From Dendrolimus kikuchii (lineage: Eukaryota > Arthropoda > Insecta > Lepidoptera > Lasiocampidae), in assembly GCA_019925095.2 (NCBI GenBank), contig CM034389.1:19703435-19767434 (forward strand): DNA of 64,000 nucleotides. The letters run 5' to 3'. The position numbers were made by a program, and so were the translations under genes. Positions 11,945 through 21,659 of this stretch are shown here, in pieces. Numbering within the stretch: the stretch's first letter is position 1; each line of letters begins with the position of its first letter. Below the pieces are notes generated by a model. The model was not told the DNA's origin, searched no databases, and saw only the letters and a list, made by a program, of their open reading frames with translations.

Positions 11945-12035
11945 ATGCTTTAATCCCCAACATTTTCATTGAAATTCGTTAAGCCGATTCGGTGTCTACT
12001 CGAGACAAACTTTCAGACAGACTGAGAGATAACAA
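11945..12035 (+). repeat. 91-bp direct repeat, right copy
   Basis: Partner of 11639-11729. The two differences are C/T changes in the block GAAAT.CGTTAAG.CGATTC. Similar wording (TCAATGAAAACTTTAGAGAC) occurs near 27041-27060, so the target itself may be part of an old repeat. Confidence 0.8.
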
Positions 12036-12276
12036 TTCTAAAAACAATAATTTAAGATTAGGCATCTAATTAATTCAATTTTATTTATTGGTATAATTTT
12101 TATAAATGTAACTCCAAAAAGCTTCTGTGCTCTACTTCCGCTATACTATATTATATACTAGGACATGCCCGCGACTTGAAATTGCCACGTGATTCTCGGA
12201 ACACAAAGTACCCAGCATTTAAAAAAAATGTTAGTTATCGTTTTAGTGAAAACTGTGTTTATTAGTTTTTATTGCT

Positions 12277-12325
12277 GAAGCACAGCAGACAGGCCGACGG
12301 CCCAACTGCGATGGAAAGTGGTTGT
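12277..12325 (+). repeat. dispersed repeat family A, head fragment
   Basis: Only the first ~50 bp of family A (CAGCAGACAGGCCGACGGCC then GATGGAAAGTGGTT). After this the sequence runs into family E. Confidence 0.5.
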
Positions 12326-12334
12326 GTCCGAATA

Positions 12335-12625
12335 AGCTAACTTTTATGCACTCGAACAACTAGAAACGGCTACCGGAAAAATTCCCATGGGATTCCTGGG
12401 ATAAAAAATCACACATTTTATTACATAAAATTTGTTATCGGTCAGTGAAAAAAATCACGGTGGAATTAGTTTTCTTAAATCTGGCTATCTTAAATCATTC
12501 CCAGAAAAATTACCGCGGTGTTCTCAGGATAAAGAAGCGCAGATTTTAAGTCTAAAAAGTTGTTGTCGATCAGCGAAAACTGCATCGAAATCGGTCCTGT
12601 AGTTTTTACGTGAATCCCGAAAAAA
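12335..12625 (+). repeat. dispersed repeat family E, copy 1
   Basis: Aligns over about 290 bp with the reverse complement of 57005-57315. Shared blocks are CACACATTTTATTACATAAA, CATTCCCAGAAAAATT, GCGCAGATTTTAAGTCTA and TTTTTACGTGAATCCC. Similar text is common at the 3' ends of lepidopteran transposons. No coding capacity or termini were identified. Confidence 0.65.
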
Positions 12626-12837
12626 GAGACAAGCAGACATGAAATCTAAAAAAAATGCATCGTATTCTCCATCGTTTATATGGTCTATTTCAGTTACTTT
12701 TTTTAATAGCTTCAATGTACAAACACGGAATTTATAGAACTTTATAATATTATAGATTTATCGACATGCGGCCCATTGAGAGAGTTTAACGCACGTTTTG
12801 GCGAATATCGTATACTATTTTCCTAGGCGATACTCTA

Positions 12838-13301
12838 AGGCGCTGTATCCACGAGCGAGAGAATCACGACGAGTCCACGCTTCTATCGTCGGGTAATCTC
12901 CACGAATGAGCGATTATTCCGCCAGCGTATCGTCACGACTCGTGACGGAATCGCAACGTGTCCGCGACGACTCGTAACGGAATCGCCGCATTTCCTTGAC
13001 GATGCGTTGTGCTTTTATTTGTTGAAAGAGTTCAATTAGGTGCCAGACGAGAGCGAAATAAGTAGTCTCTCAATCAATAAAAAAAATCTTTATTATGGAT
13101 GTAGTGTTAGCGAGAGGCAAAGTTGAAATGACGCTGCGTTTGACAGCGAGCTCGCCACGTTCTGCGACGAGCGCGTCACTAGTAGCGACGATACCGCCGC
13201 GATAACACCGCCGTGTGGAGGCGCGTTCATAGAGAGTATATAGAAATACGTGGCAAGACGATAATATCGCCGCGATTCTCACGCTCGTGGAGACAGCGCC
13301 T
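12838..13301. mobile_element. MITE with 20-bp inverted ends and TA duplication
   Basis: A 464-bp non-coding element. Left end 12838-12857 begins AGGCGCTGTATCCACGAGCG. Right end 13282-13301 is its reverse complement with one mismatch. Each end abuts a TA (12836-12837 and 13302-13303), consistent with a 2-bp TA target duplication. The interior is markedly GC- and CpG-rich (CGACGA, ACTCGT and GCCGCG motifs) in an AT-rich neighbourhood. The TA target suggests a Tc1/mariner-related transposase supplied in trans. A TTAA target is an alternative reading, because the left flank is CTAA and the right TTAA. Confidence 0.8.
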
Positions 13302-13773
13302 TAAGACAATAATCGCATACACATTCAACCAAAAAACAAAAATTCGCCTACGTGTATGTCATACGGTATTCGTAAGGTAATTATCATCAAGAGTTTTGTT
13401 TACACTGTTTGAAGCGACTTGAATGCGAGACTTGCCCTTCGGGCTCGGTGATGACAACGGCGTTTTGTATTTTGTTTACACAGAGGCGCCAATATCTAAT
13501 GAACAGGCGATTATCGTCCTTCCACTTACGATATCGTATGTTTAGTATATATGATAATATTTTTTTCTTGCGTTCGAAAATCGTATCTTGGAGACAAGAA
13601 ACTCTCACCATGTAAATGGCCCTTTAGTGTCCTAAGTGGCATACTACATAATTGTATAATATAATGGATTTATATTGGTAACATCTCTGCATGGTGTTGC
13701 AAATATTCATAGACGATGTAACAACCTTCCACGGTGGCCTACCACGGAAAGTAGTCAGCCCATCTGGAGACAG

Positions 13774-13854
13774 GTGTTCTTTTTACTATAATTATATATT
13801 AGAATAGAATAGAAGACTGTATGTATTCTATTCTAATAATAGTAAAAAAACACC
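13774..13854. repeat. imperfect foldback
   Basis: GGTG at 13774 pairs with CACC at 13851-13854, and AGAATAGAATA (13801-13811) pairs with TATTCTATTCT (13824-13834), leaving a 12-nt loop. The left arm carries several extra AT bases in its middle. It could be a small MITE or a fold-back of replicative origin. Confidence 0.5.
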
Positions 13855-14917
13855 CAAATAAAATGTCTTGCGGCCCTCGGCACCTCATCTAATACGTTTA
13901 TGTGGACCCTATTAAAAAAAGGTTGAGCGCTATCTACACGATTAGATAGCGTCACAGGTTAATCAAATGACTAAATTAAATTAAATTGAAAATTTTAATA
14001 AGTTTCTATTAAATTTTATATTTAAATGGCGTATCACGAGATTAAAGTGGCTGCTTTTCGAGAATCGCTACGTGAGATTAACATAATTGTGCTTAGAAAT
14101 GCTGATAAGTGTAAAAAAATGCATATTTCTTCAGCCAATCAATGTCTATTGCTGGATGTAGGCCTCCCCAAGTCTGCGCCATATACCCTGTCTCCTGCCT
14201 CCCTCATCCAACCCCTACCGGCTGGCTACATACAAATAGCATATAGGTACTTCCACTTTATTTTGATTCGTAATATAAATTTGCGAAAGCGGCTGCTTTA
14301 GGGCCCCAGAACTAAATACAATGTTAATAAGTTTCTACACGTGTTACGTTGTGAAAATAATCGATACTATCGACATCTAGTAGGGAACAGTTGAATTAAG
14401 AATAAGGGTAATATATTGCAATAATGAGTTCCCAGTATATTTCTTCTTTAAATATAAATTTACTATGTTTATTAAAAATAAGTACAGTTATACAGTTGAA
14501 ATAGAAATAAATTCCTGGACAAAACAGGCTGTATACTAGTGTATACGTCACATGCAACCACACAAGTATAACTGCAAACTGAAGTTCTGACGCTTCATAT
14601 TACATAGAGGCTGCTATAACCGCAATCATATATGAAAGTCCGTGTGATAATTATGGTAAAACAATTTAACAGCTACAAAGTTAAAGAACAATTATGTCCT
14701 AACTACAATTTCTATGACTACATGCATTGATTAATTTAGTAATATCTTTCACATGCACTTAAAACTACTGCCATCTCTGTGTACGCACAAGCAATGCTGA
14801 CTATTTTATCTTGAATATAGTAAGAGACCTTTGAATTTATTTTGTTAGATGGCGTTGATCAGAATAACAATAAGTTGTTCCACAATTCTATTTGACTTTT
14901 TCGTTTAAGTTAAATAT
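13855..14917. other. intergenic DNA with one repeat fragment
   Basis: Around 14133-14225 is a fragment beginning TCAGCCAATCAATGTCTATT and containing GTAGGCCTCCCCAAGTCTGC, which matches a block at 33316-33400. No gene was recognised in the remainder. Confidence 0.45.
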
Positions 14918-14928
14918 TCTGAGAAGTT
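14918..14928 (+). repeat. target-site duplication of jockey insertion, left
   Basis: TCTGAGAAGTT, repeated exactly at 17402-17412 after the A-rich tail. Confidence 0.85.
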
Positions 14929-17027
14929 GACATCTGAAACTAGGACCTCTGTGGATTGGTTGAGACTTGAGACCCTCCTCAAGGCAACCAGCTCACAAGA
15001 CCTGGACCGCATCCCGGACCACATCGTGTCCCGCCATGACACGGAGACGGCAATCGAGGCCCTCACCAGCCACCTTCAATCCGCAGTGCGGAACTCGTCC
15101 AGGCAGGTGCCAGTGGAGGATGACCGCCACTTATGCCTGCCGGACGAGGTGAGGGTACTGCTGAGGGAAAAGAGAGCCGCCTCCAGAGCTCACGACAGAT
15201 ATCCCACCGAGGATAACAGAGTCCGACTCCGCGAACTAGAGCGCGAGGTCAAACTACGTATCCGGGAAGTCAGGGAACAACGTTGGGACAGAACGTTGAG
15301 GGATATCGAGCCAACTCACCAGGCATACTGGAAGCTGGCTAGAGCTCTCAAATCAGACACCCTTACTGTCATACCCGCGCTAGAAAGAGCCGACAACACC
15401 GAGGCGTTCGATGACGAGGAGAAGGCCGAGTGCCTTGCTCAGAGTCTAGAGCTTCAATGCTCCCCCACTACGCAAAACGTCGACCAGTCACACCTGACGG
15501 AGGTAGACTCCGAGGTCGAACGTAGATCCTCCTTACCAGCGGAAACCACACTCGACACGGTCACGGTCGAAGAAGTGCAAGATCTGATCAAGTCTCTCAA
15601 ACCGCGAAAGGCCCCAGGGACCGATGGCATCAACAATCGCGTTTTAAAACTCCTACCCGCCCATCTAATTATAATTCTAGTGAGCATCTTCAATGCCGCC
15701 ATAACAAACTGCTCCTTTCCCGCGATCTGGAAGGAAGCAGATGTCATCGGTATTCACAAGCCGGGAAAACCGGCTAATAAACCGTCTAGCTACCGTCCAA
15801 TCAGCCTACTGAGCGCACTCAGCAAGCTTTACGAGAGGGTCATCCTCTCTCGACTTAGAGATTTTGCCTTCAGCAAACATCTAATACCCGATGAGCAATT
15901 TGGCTTCCGTGCCAGACACTCATGCGTCCAACAGGTGCACCGCATCACGGAGCACATATTATCTCACTTTGCCCATCGCCCCCGCCCTATAGGAACAGCC
16001 GCACTGTTTCTAGACGTAGCAAAAGCCTTCGACAAGGTCTGGCACAACGGCTTGATTTACAAGCTGTACCAGTTCGGTATGCCAGACAGACTCGTGCTCA
16101 TCTTGCGAGACTTCCTCCTAGGTCGTAGCTTCCGTTTTCGAGTGGAGGGAACGCGCTCGTCCCCTCACCCACTCACAGCCGGTGTACCACAGGGCTCGGC
16201 CCTGTCGCCACTACTCTTCACGCTGTACACCAGCGACATCCCAAAAACTCCAGATGTGGAGTTGGCCCTCTTTGCGGATGACACCGCACTCTATACATCA
16301 GATCAAAACCGACAAATGGCTTGCATCCGGCTGCAGACAGCTGTCACAGAACTAGGCGAATGGTTTCGCAAATGGAGGATAGAGGTAAACCCGGAGAAAA
16401 GCGCAGCAATGTTCTTTTCCCCGGGCACGCTTCGCTCCCCCAAACGCGCTAGCCTTCGCCTAAAAACCATTTCGCTCTATGACCAACAAATCCCCTGGGC
16501 AAAGTACACCAAATATCTTGGTGTCACCCTAGATCGGAACTTGCGCTTCAACGAGCATATCACTATAGTCCGAAATAGAGCGCGATTTGTGATGGGTCGT
16601 TTAGCACCCATGATAGACAAACGAAGCAAAATGTCCCTCAGACACAAGCTTACTCTGTATAAAACATGCATCCTCCCGATCATGACGCGATCTGGAGCTT
16701 CCCTCCATCAAAAACTACATTACGTCGCTCTCGCGTAAGTATTTCGATCTCGCGCCGCACCATCGAAATCCGCTCGTCGTGTCCGCGTCCGATTATAAGC
16801 CTCGTCGAAAGGCTCTTGTGCGACGACCGCGTAACGTCCTGACGGACAGAGTCGACGTTATTACGAAACGGCTGGCCCGGATCAGTCCGCCCACGGTTAG
16901 AACAGTAGGCTGGCAGGCACCGACAGACAGACACAGACGGCGGCGTCTCAGACGCCGCCAATCAAGATCTCTCCACGTCCCCGCGAGGGACGCTAGGAGA
17001 CATAGCTCACCCCACAGGATAGACTAG
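14929..17027 (+). pseudogene. jockey-like reverse transcriptase with internal deletion
   Basis: Reverse transcriptase that would copy element RNA at a nicked target. Visible motifs (residues counted from 14927) are APGTDGI (229), YRPISLLS (289), FGFRARHS (325), the catalytic FLDVAKAFD (361), GVPQGSALSPLL (419) and the catalytic FADDTAL (449), in the order typical of the family. The open frame runs to 16738, but its last 20 residues are out of frame. After ILPIMT near 16685 the proper continuation (RDLELPSIKNYI, then RKYFDLAPHHRNPLV) resumes in another frame, and roughly 40 family residues around the expected YGS.VWA segment are missing. The resumed frame ends at the stop at 17025-17027. So a small deletion plus frameshift disables the copy. 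The TTG at 14927 lies in the target duplication and is not a real start. Confidence 0.85.
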
Positions 17028-17401
17028 GCGTGTTGCTGGGAAGTTTCTTTCGCCGTTTCTTCTCTCCCAGCCATAACACGTTGCGAAACGGCAGTAAGAT
17101 AGCGTAGGCCACCGCAAACCACCGATCCCGGCCCGCCGTGATCCTTCCCTTCGGGCTTTATATTACCCGTCGCCCGTTCTCAATTAGTATTTTGTGTCGC
17201 CCTATGGTGGGCATCATTAAATTCATTCCCCATTCATGGCAACAGTCCAGCCGAGGTAAAACTCCTTAGGGAGCTCCCTCGAGCAAGTTGCCCCCCGGGC
17301 TCGAGCGCCTTCGCTTCGCGAAGGCACTCGCCCCAAAGACCCCGGTAAAGTTGTAAGGTCTTCGGACCAACAACATAAAGTCAAGTCCAATAAAAAAAAA
17401 A
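14929..17401 (+). mobile_element. 5'-truncated jockey-like retrotransposon
   Basis: A 2.47-kb non-LTR element flanked by an 11-bp duplication and ending in an A-run (17391-17401). It holds the reverse-transcriptase part of ORF2 and a GC-rich 3' UTR. ORF1 and the endonuclease are missing, as expected from incomplete reverse transcription. GC content is much higher than the surroundings. The 3' UTR contains a perfect hairpin, GCCTTCGC (17307-17314) against GCGAAGGC (17318-17325) with a TTC loop, near the start of the tail; such hairpins can serve recognition by the element's own enzyme. The element lies between windpipe and the first minus-strand LRR gene, in antisense orientation to the latter. 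Confidence 0.9.
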
Positions 17402-17412
17402 TCTGAGAAGTT
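17402..17412 (+). repeat. target-site duplication of jockey insertion, right
   Basis: TCTGAGAAGTT, the exact partner of 14918-14928. Confidence 0.85.
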
Positions 17413-17531
17413 ACTTACGTGTAGTAAGCTCAGTTCTCCTAATTTATGACTTCCTCACTAAAGAAGCTGAATTTGTATGACGTGATGTAAACCAGGAAAA
17501 AATGAGTGGAAAATACACTTGCTTCATATTC

Positions 17532-17559
17532 TTTATTAAAAATGTTATAAATATTTATT
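17532..17559 (-). terminator. polyadenylation signals of the first minus-strand LRR gene
   Basis: On the minus strand AATAAA occurs at 17559-17554 and again at 17537-17532, about 160-190 bases after the stop codon at 17721-17723. No other gene is nearby on this strand. Cleavage about 20 bases further would end the 3' UTR some 100 bases before the jockey insertion. Confidence 0.5.
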
Positions 17560-17720
17560 TTGAATATATCAATAACGCTATAATAAATATTCAAGATAAA
17601 TATTTAATTGTAATAATAACTACCTATCAACATCTAATATATTACTATCTATATTACAAATACATTAAAACGTAGTCTTAAAATCGAAGTGTTGGTATAA
17701 TATAGTTATATATCTAAATA

Positions 17721-20158
17721 TTAGAAATCACTTTCTCTTGGTTCATCATCTGAATATCTCCGATGGCCCCGCAACGGACGTACTAGTTCTGCATGAACTT
17801 CCATTGTAATACTGTCATTGTTATCTTCAGCGTACTCTGTTATAGGTCTTCTACGCGCTCCAGGTGAATGTTCTAAATCAGCTATTTCATGACTGCCATA
17901 TCTTGTTGGTCGTCTGCGACGCGTCCTCTGACGGGTTTCACTATTAAGTGTTTCAGTAAGTTCTAAGTCATCTACAATACGAACATCACCATTTCTCTCT
18001 GTATCTTCCAATAAATCTCCACTAGACTTAGTTTTCCTTCGACCTCGTTTTCTTCTTGTTTTGCCTGTCCCTGTCTCATTTAAAGAATGACATGAAACAT
18101 TCAATTTAGGCATTGAGAGAGCTTCATCGTAACTCGGTGGTGCTATTAAATCTCGGGGATCTGGTGTATTAGACAACGCTTCTTGTTCTGTTTGCATTCT
18201 TAACTGTCGTAGTCTATCTCTAGCTTCTTCTACTTGCCTCTCCCTTTCAGCTTGTATCGCTAGTAAACGACGCTTCATCGAACGCCGTATTGCATTAACC
18301 AGTATCAGACACAATGATAAGCCTATAACCATTATAATAATAAACCAGATTAAACTCTCAGCGTTTTGTACTACTTCTGTTGGATTCCAAATGAAATAAC
18401 AAGCCTCCAACCAACTGTGACCGATTGCACTTAGTGGACTGTTACAAACAAGGTTGGATGATTCTTCCTTTTTATTTGGCTCCAAAGTTACGAATTCATA
18501 AAAATCATACATATTATCATCGTTACAATCACATCGCCACATATTGTCACTAAGATCGAGTCTTTCTAAATAAGGATTCGAAGCGAAATATGATCTTCTC
18601 CATATTGTTGTAAAACGATTTCCAACAACAGCCAATCCAGTCAGACGAGGAAGCATAAAGAATGTAAAATTATTTACATAACTAATCCTGTTATAATTTA
18701 GATTTAAATATTTTAAAGTGTTTGATGAAATACTATCAGGAATATAAGATAGCAAGTTACGTGACAGGTCTAAATCTACTAAAGACTGCAATCCCTCCAA
18801 GGAATCTTTCCCTATGGTACTTATTTCACAAGAGCTTATATCCAGAAGCGTAATTGAGTGTGATTTTAAATGACCAACCCTCGTTAAATAATTTCTTGCC
18901 AATTTTAATTGTGTTAATGATGGCATATCTAATAAAGTATCTTCTGGCACAGTAGCTATTTCATTCCATGATAAATCTAAATATTTTAACATACTTAATC
19001 CCTTAAACGTGTCACTTTTCAGAGACCCGATACTATTATACGAGAGATCTAAATATTCCAATTTTGTATTATTACTGAATTCGTGACTTCGTAGAGATCT
19101 GACCATATTGTGGTTTAATATTACCTTCTTTAAGTTAGGAAATCCCTGAAGGTTTGGTTGCAATACATTACAATATGATATATCAAGGTATTTTAGTGAT
19201 TCTGAAAATAAATTGTACGCAGAGGCAGAGAGTTCTAAACGGTAATTATGTGACATTTTTAAAGATAGTAAGGCTGGTAAATACTTTAACTCGTTGTGAT
19301 CTATAGTTGTTAAGTCACAGTTGTTTAAGTAAAGGCTTTTTAATGTGGATGATATCAGATTTTGTATTCTAACTATAGGGTTGTTGTTTAATTTAAGTAC
19401 TTTGATGTTACTCAGTCCACTCAATGGGGATCTTCCGTGTATAGAATCAATTTCACAACTGTCTAATATCAATGTTTCAAGAGAAGAGCTGATGAGTAGT
19501 TCTTGATTAGCCAGATTCCCCATTGTCTTGAATTTGTTGTTAGACAGATCTAAGAGTTTCAACTTCACGGCTTGCTGAAGAACGTCATTAGGATTCAAAG
19601 TAAGCCATGAATCAAAGTAATTCTTTGACAAATTTAATACTTCTAATGATGTTACATTTGAAAGTGCATCGCCTGGTAGCTCTGTAAGCCTATTTCCACT
19701 GATATCTAGGCTGACCAAAGTGTAGAATCTACTCAAAGTTCTTGGAAATGTAGATATCTCGTTATTTGATATATTTAGAGACCTAACCTGAAAATAATAA
19801 AAATATTTTGTAATCTTAAAGAACAGTCATTTTAATTTCTGCTGTAATAAAAAGCATATATCTATCAGATAATAAATGAGGAGATAAATAAATATTTTTT
19901 TATCAATTTGTCTTATGTGAAAAAAGTAGGTTTAAAAATGTAATAATCAATATATAATTCAATTATTACCTCAGTATTCAATCCCGCGGGTAAGTCGGTG
20001 AGACCTCTTCTTGAACAATCTACTGAGGTTTTATCAGCGCTACAAATACACATGATGCAGAGTTCATTATTTCCTTTATCATCAAAATCAAAAACTTGTC
20101 CTTGTACTCGCCCAAACAGGAATATCAGAAGATTTAATATTATGGGTAGCTGATACAT
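17721..20158 (-). CDS. long LRR transmembrane protein with PPxY tail, two coding exons
   Basis: Coding exons are 20158-19970 (63 codons) and 19787-17721 (688 codons plus stop), joined in phase 0 at a GT..AG intron (LPAGLNTE|VRSLNIS), giving 751 residues. A signal peptide covers about 1-20 (MYQLPIILNLLIFLFGRVQG). An N-cap has cysteines 34, 37, 39 and 48. About 18 LRRs follow, then a C-cap with CDC at 482-484, a third cysteine at 511 and a fourth at 526. One membrane helix lies near 541-562. The cytoplasmic tail starts with a charged, probably helical stretch (571-601) and contains PPSYDEAL (613-620), a PPxY motif of the kind bound by WW domains. Its tail ends in basic clusters and an acidic C-terminus. 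It is probably a type I surface protein; the ligand and pathway are unknown. The start is the first ATG leading to a signal peptide. A tandem paralogue follows at 24769-26508. I do not recognise an established gene name. Confidence 0.85.
19788..19969 (-). other. phase-0 intron of the long LRR gene
   Basis: 182 bases. The donor reads GAG|GTAATA at 19970/19969 and the acceptor TTATTTTCAG|GTT at 19788/19787. The join restores a continuous LRR consensus, and the tandem paralogue has an intron at the equivalent place. Confidence 0.85.
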
Positions 20159-20180
20159 TTCGTTTTGATTTCATTCCTAC
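20088..20180 (-). promoter_or_regulatory. 5' leader with overlapping upstream reading frame
   Basis: A splice acceptor (CTTTACTTTGCAG) ends at 20181, so this exon appears to begin at 20180. Its first ATG (20174-20172) is 16 bases before the main ATG and out of frame. It opens 28 codons that end at 20088, inside the main coding region. If this leader is used, scanning ribosomes would meet the upstream ATG first, which would tend to reduce translation of the receptor. Use of this acceptor has not been shown. Confidence 0.4.
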
Positions 20181-20469
20181 CTGCAAAGTAAAGCTAGATA
20201 GATATTGGTTCAACCTTGAAATGTTTAGGTAATTGAATAAGAAATAATATAATTCGTTAGTTTGAGTAGATTTTAAAGAAAAGTAAAACATTTAAAATTA
20301 TATTTAGGGTACTTGGAAACTAGAATTGATTGTTGAATACTATTGTATTTATGCGTTTAATACGATTTAATACTATAAATTATTGAGTAGTGTTAAGCAA
20401 TCAATATTATTTTTGACATAAATATATCTTAGGTTCTACTCTTTATAAATATATTGTATATTAATACTT

Positions 20470-20700
20470 CATTTCCCATAATATTATTAGCTTAGTGGTT
20501 AAAACACTCGCGTGGCAAACATAAAGGCGGTTTCGAATCCTGACCAGAAAGCAAACATCACTTAAGCATTTATCGGGCTCAATATTCACATTGTTACAAT
20601 TGCCACGTGTTGACGGTGAAGGAAAACACCACGATGAATTATGTACATGCAGATGTCTCAAACCCAGTAATCCGTCTTAACCCGCCATTTGCAATGTCAA
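20470..20700 (+). mobile_element. tRNA-headed SINE
   Basis: The head carries a polymerase III A box (TAGCTTAGTGG, about 20487-20497) and a B box (GGTTTCGAATCC, with one extra base). A body (CAATTGCCACGTGTTGACGG) shared with the minus-strand SINE at 34722-34949 follows. It is not a functional tRNA: the anticodon arm does not fold and no isotype fits. Confidence 0.7.
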
Positions 20701-21488
20701 TTTAACTTACACCTTTGATGACGCCGGTCTCACGCACCGTGATTTTTAAACAAGAATTTTCCCATAATTAACAGTATATTCTGCGCTTTATTAATTTATT
20801 TTTAAAAATACGTATAAAGATCGCTTATTAGTTCATCCAAATAAACTTATACAACTGAAATTTTCCAAGATTATTGATCTGTTTTTCAAAAATTCAAAAC
20901 TCTTGACAATAATATTTTTTTACTGTATTAAAGTTTATTAAACTTATGAAAGTAAGAACTTTTATAAGATAAACAAAAATGGTATTCTTTCCAGTAAAAA
21001 ATTACAAAAAAACGCTCTTGAATTCTTACTGCTTCTTCAACAATCAAGCAGGTTCGGTCTCTCAACAGTTATAACACTGACCATTTTTGAAGTACCAACC
21101 ATCGTCTACAACATTAATCATGTCAAGTATTGTGCAAATTTCATTTGAGTCTTTTTCACTTGCATCCTGGTAACAAAAGTATTATATTGAAATTTCTTGT
21201 GCGGACAAACTGGCAGTGATCTTTTTTAGTATATTTGATAGTTTTAATATATGATACTCTTTTATAACTTCAATAGTACTGACACAAATATTCGTGGTTA
21301 CTCAAATCTGTTTCACTGTTTGATTCCGAATTCACTACCACTATATCATTTTCTTAGAGTTTTTACAATCTATATACATCAGAAATAAATATTTCCTGTA
21401 GAGAGCTTTGAAATGACGTTGTTTACATTCATAAGACATGTTGAAACAATTTACAATACGAGAAACAAATGCATACATATTTTTGTCA
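20701..21488. other. AT-rich upstream DNA, nothing recognised
   Basis: No convincing exon, repeat or promoter element for the minus-strand LRR gene could be picked out here. Confidence 0.4.
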
Positions 21489-21500
21489 AATATCGGTATA

Positions 21501-21647
21501 CATACATACATAACTTCACGCCAGTTCCCTTGCGGGGTAGGCACGAACAACAGAGTGCCATTTAGGCTTATTCTTACACACCTCACTTGCCTCTTTGACA
21601 TTCATAACTCTTGTCATGCACACTCGTCTGTTCTTAAGGCTCCTGAC
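21501..21647 (-). mobile_element. 5'-truncated RTE-like insertion (147 bp)
   Basis: The terminal 147 bp of the RTE-like family of 37278-38874, in minus orientation and starting with the tail repeat (CATACATACATAACTTCACG). A 12-bp duplication AATATCGGTATA lies on each side (21489-21500 and 21648-21659). It is almost identical to the longer copy, so it inserted recently. Confidence 0.85.
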
Positions 21648-21659
21648 AATATCGGTATA

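Noticed and set aside
20470..20560. tRNA gene
   Set aside because: A and B boxes are present but the arms do not fold, and the sequence continues into a SINE body shared with another copy.
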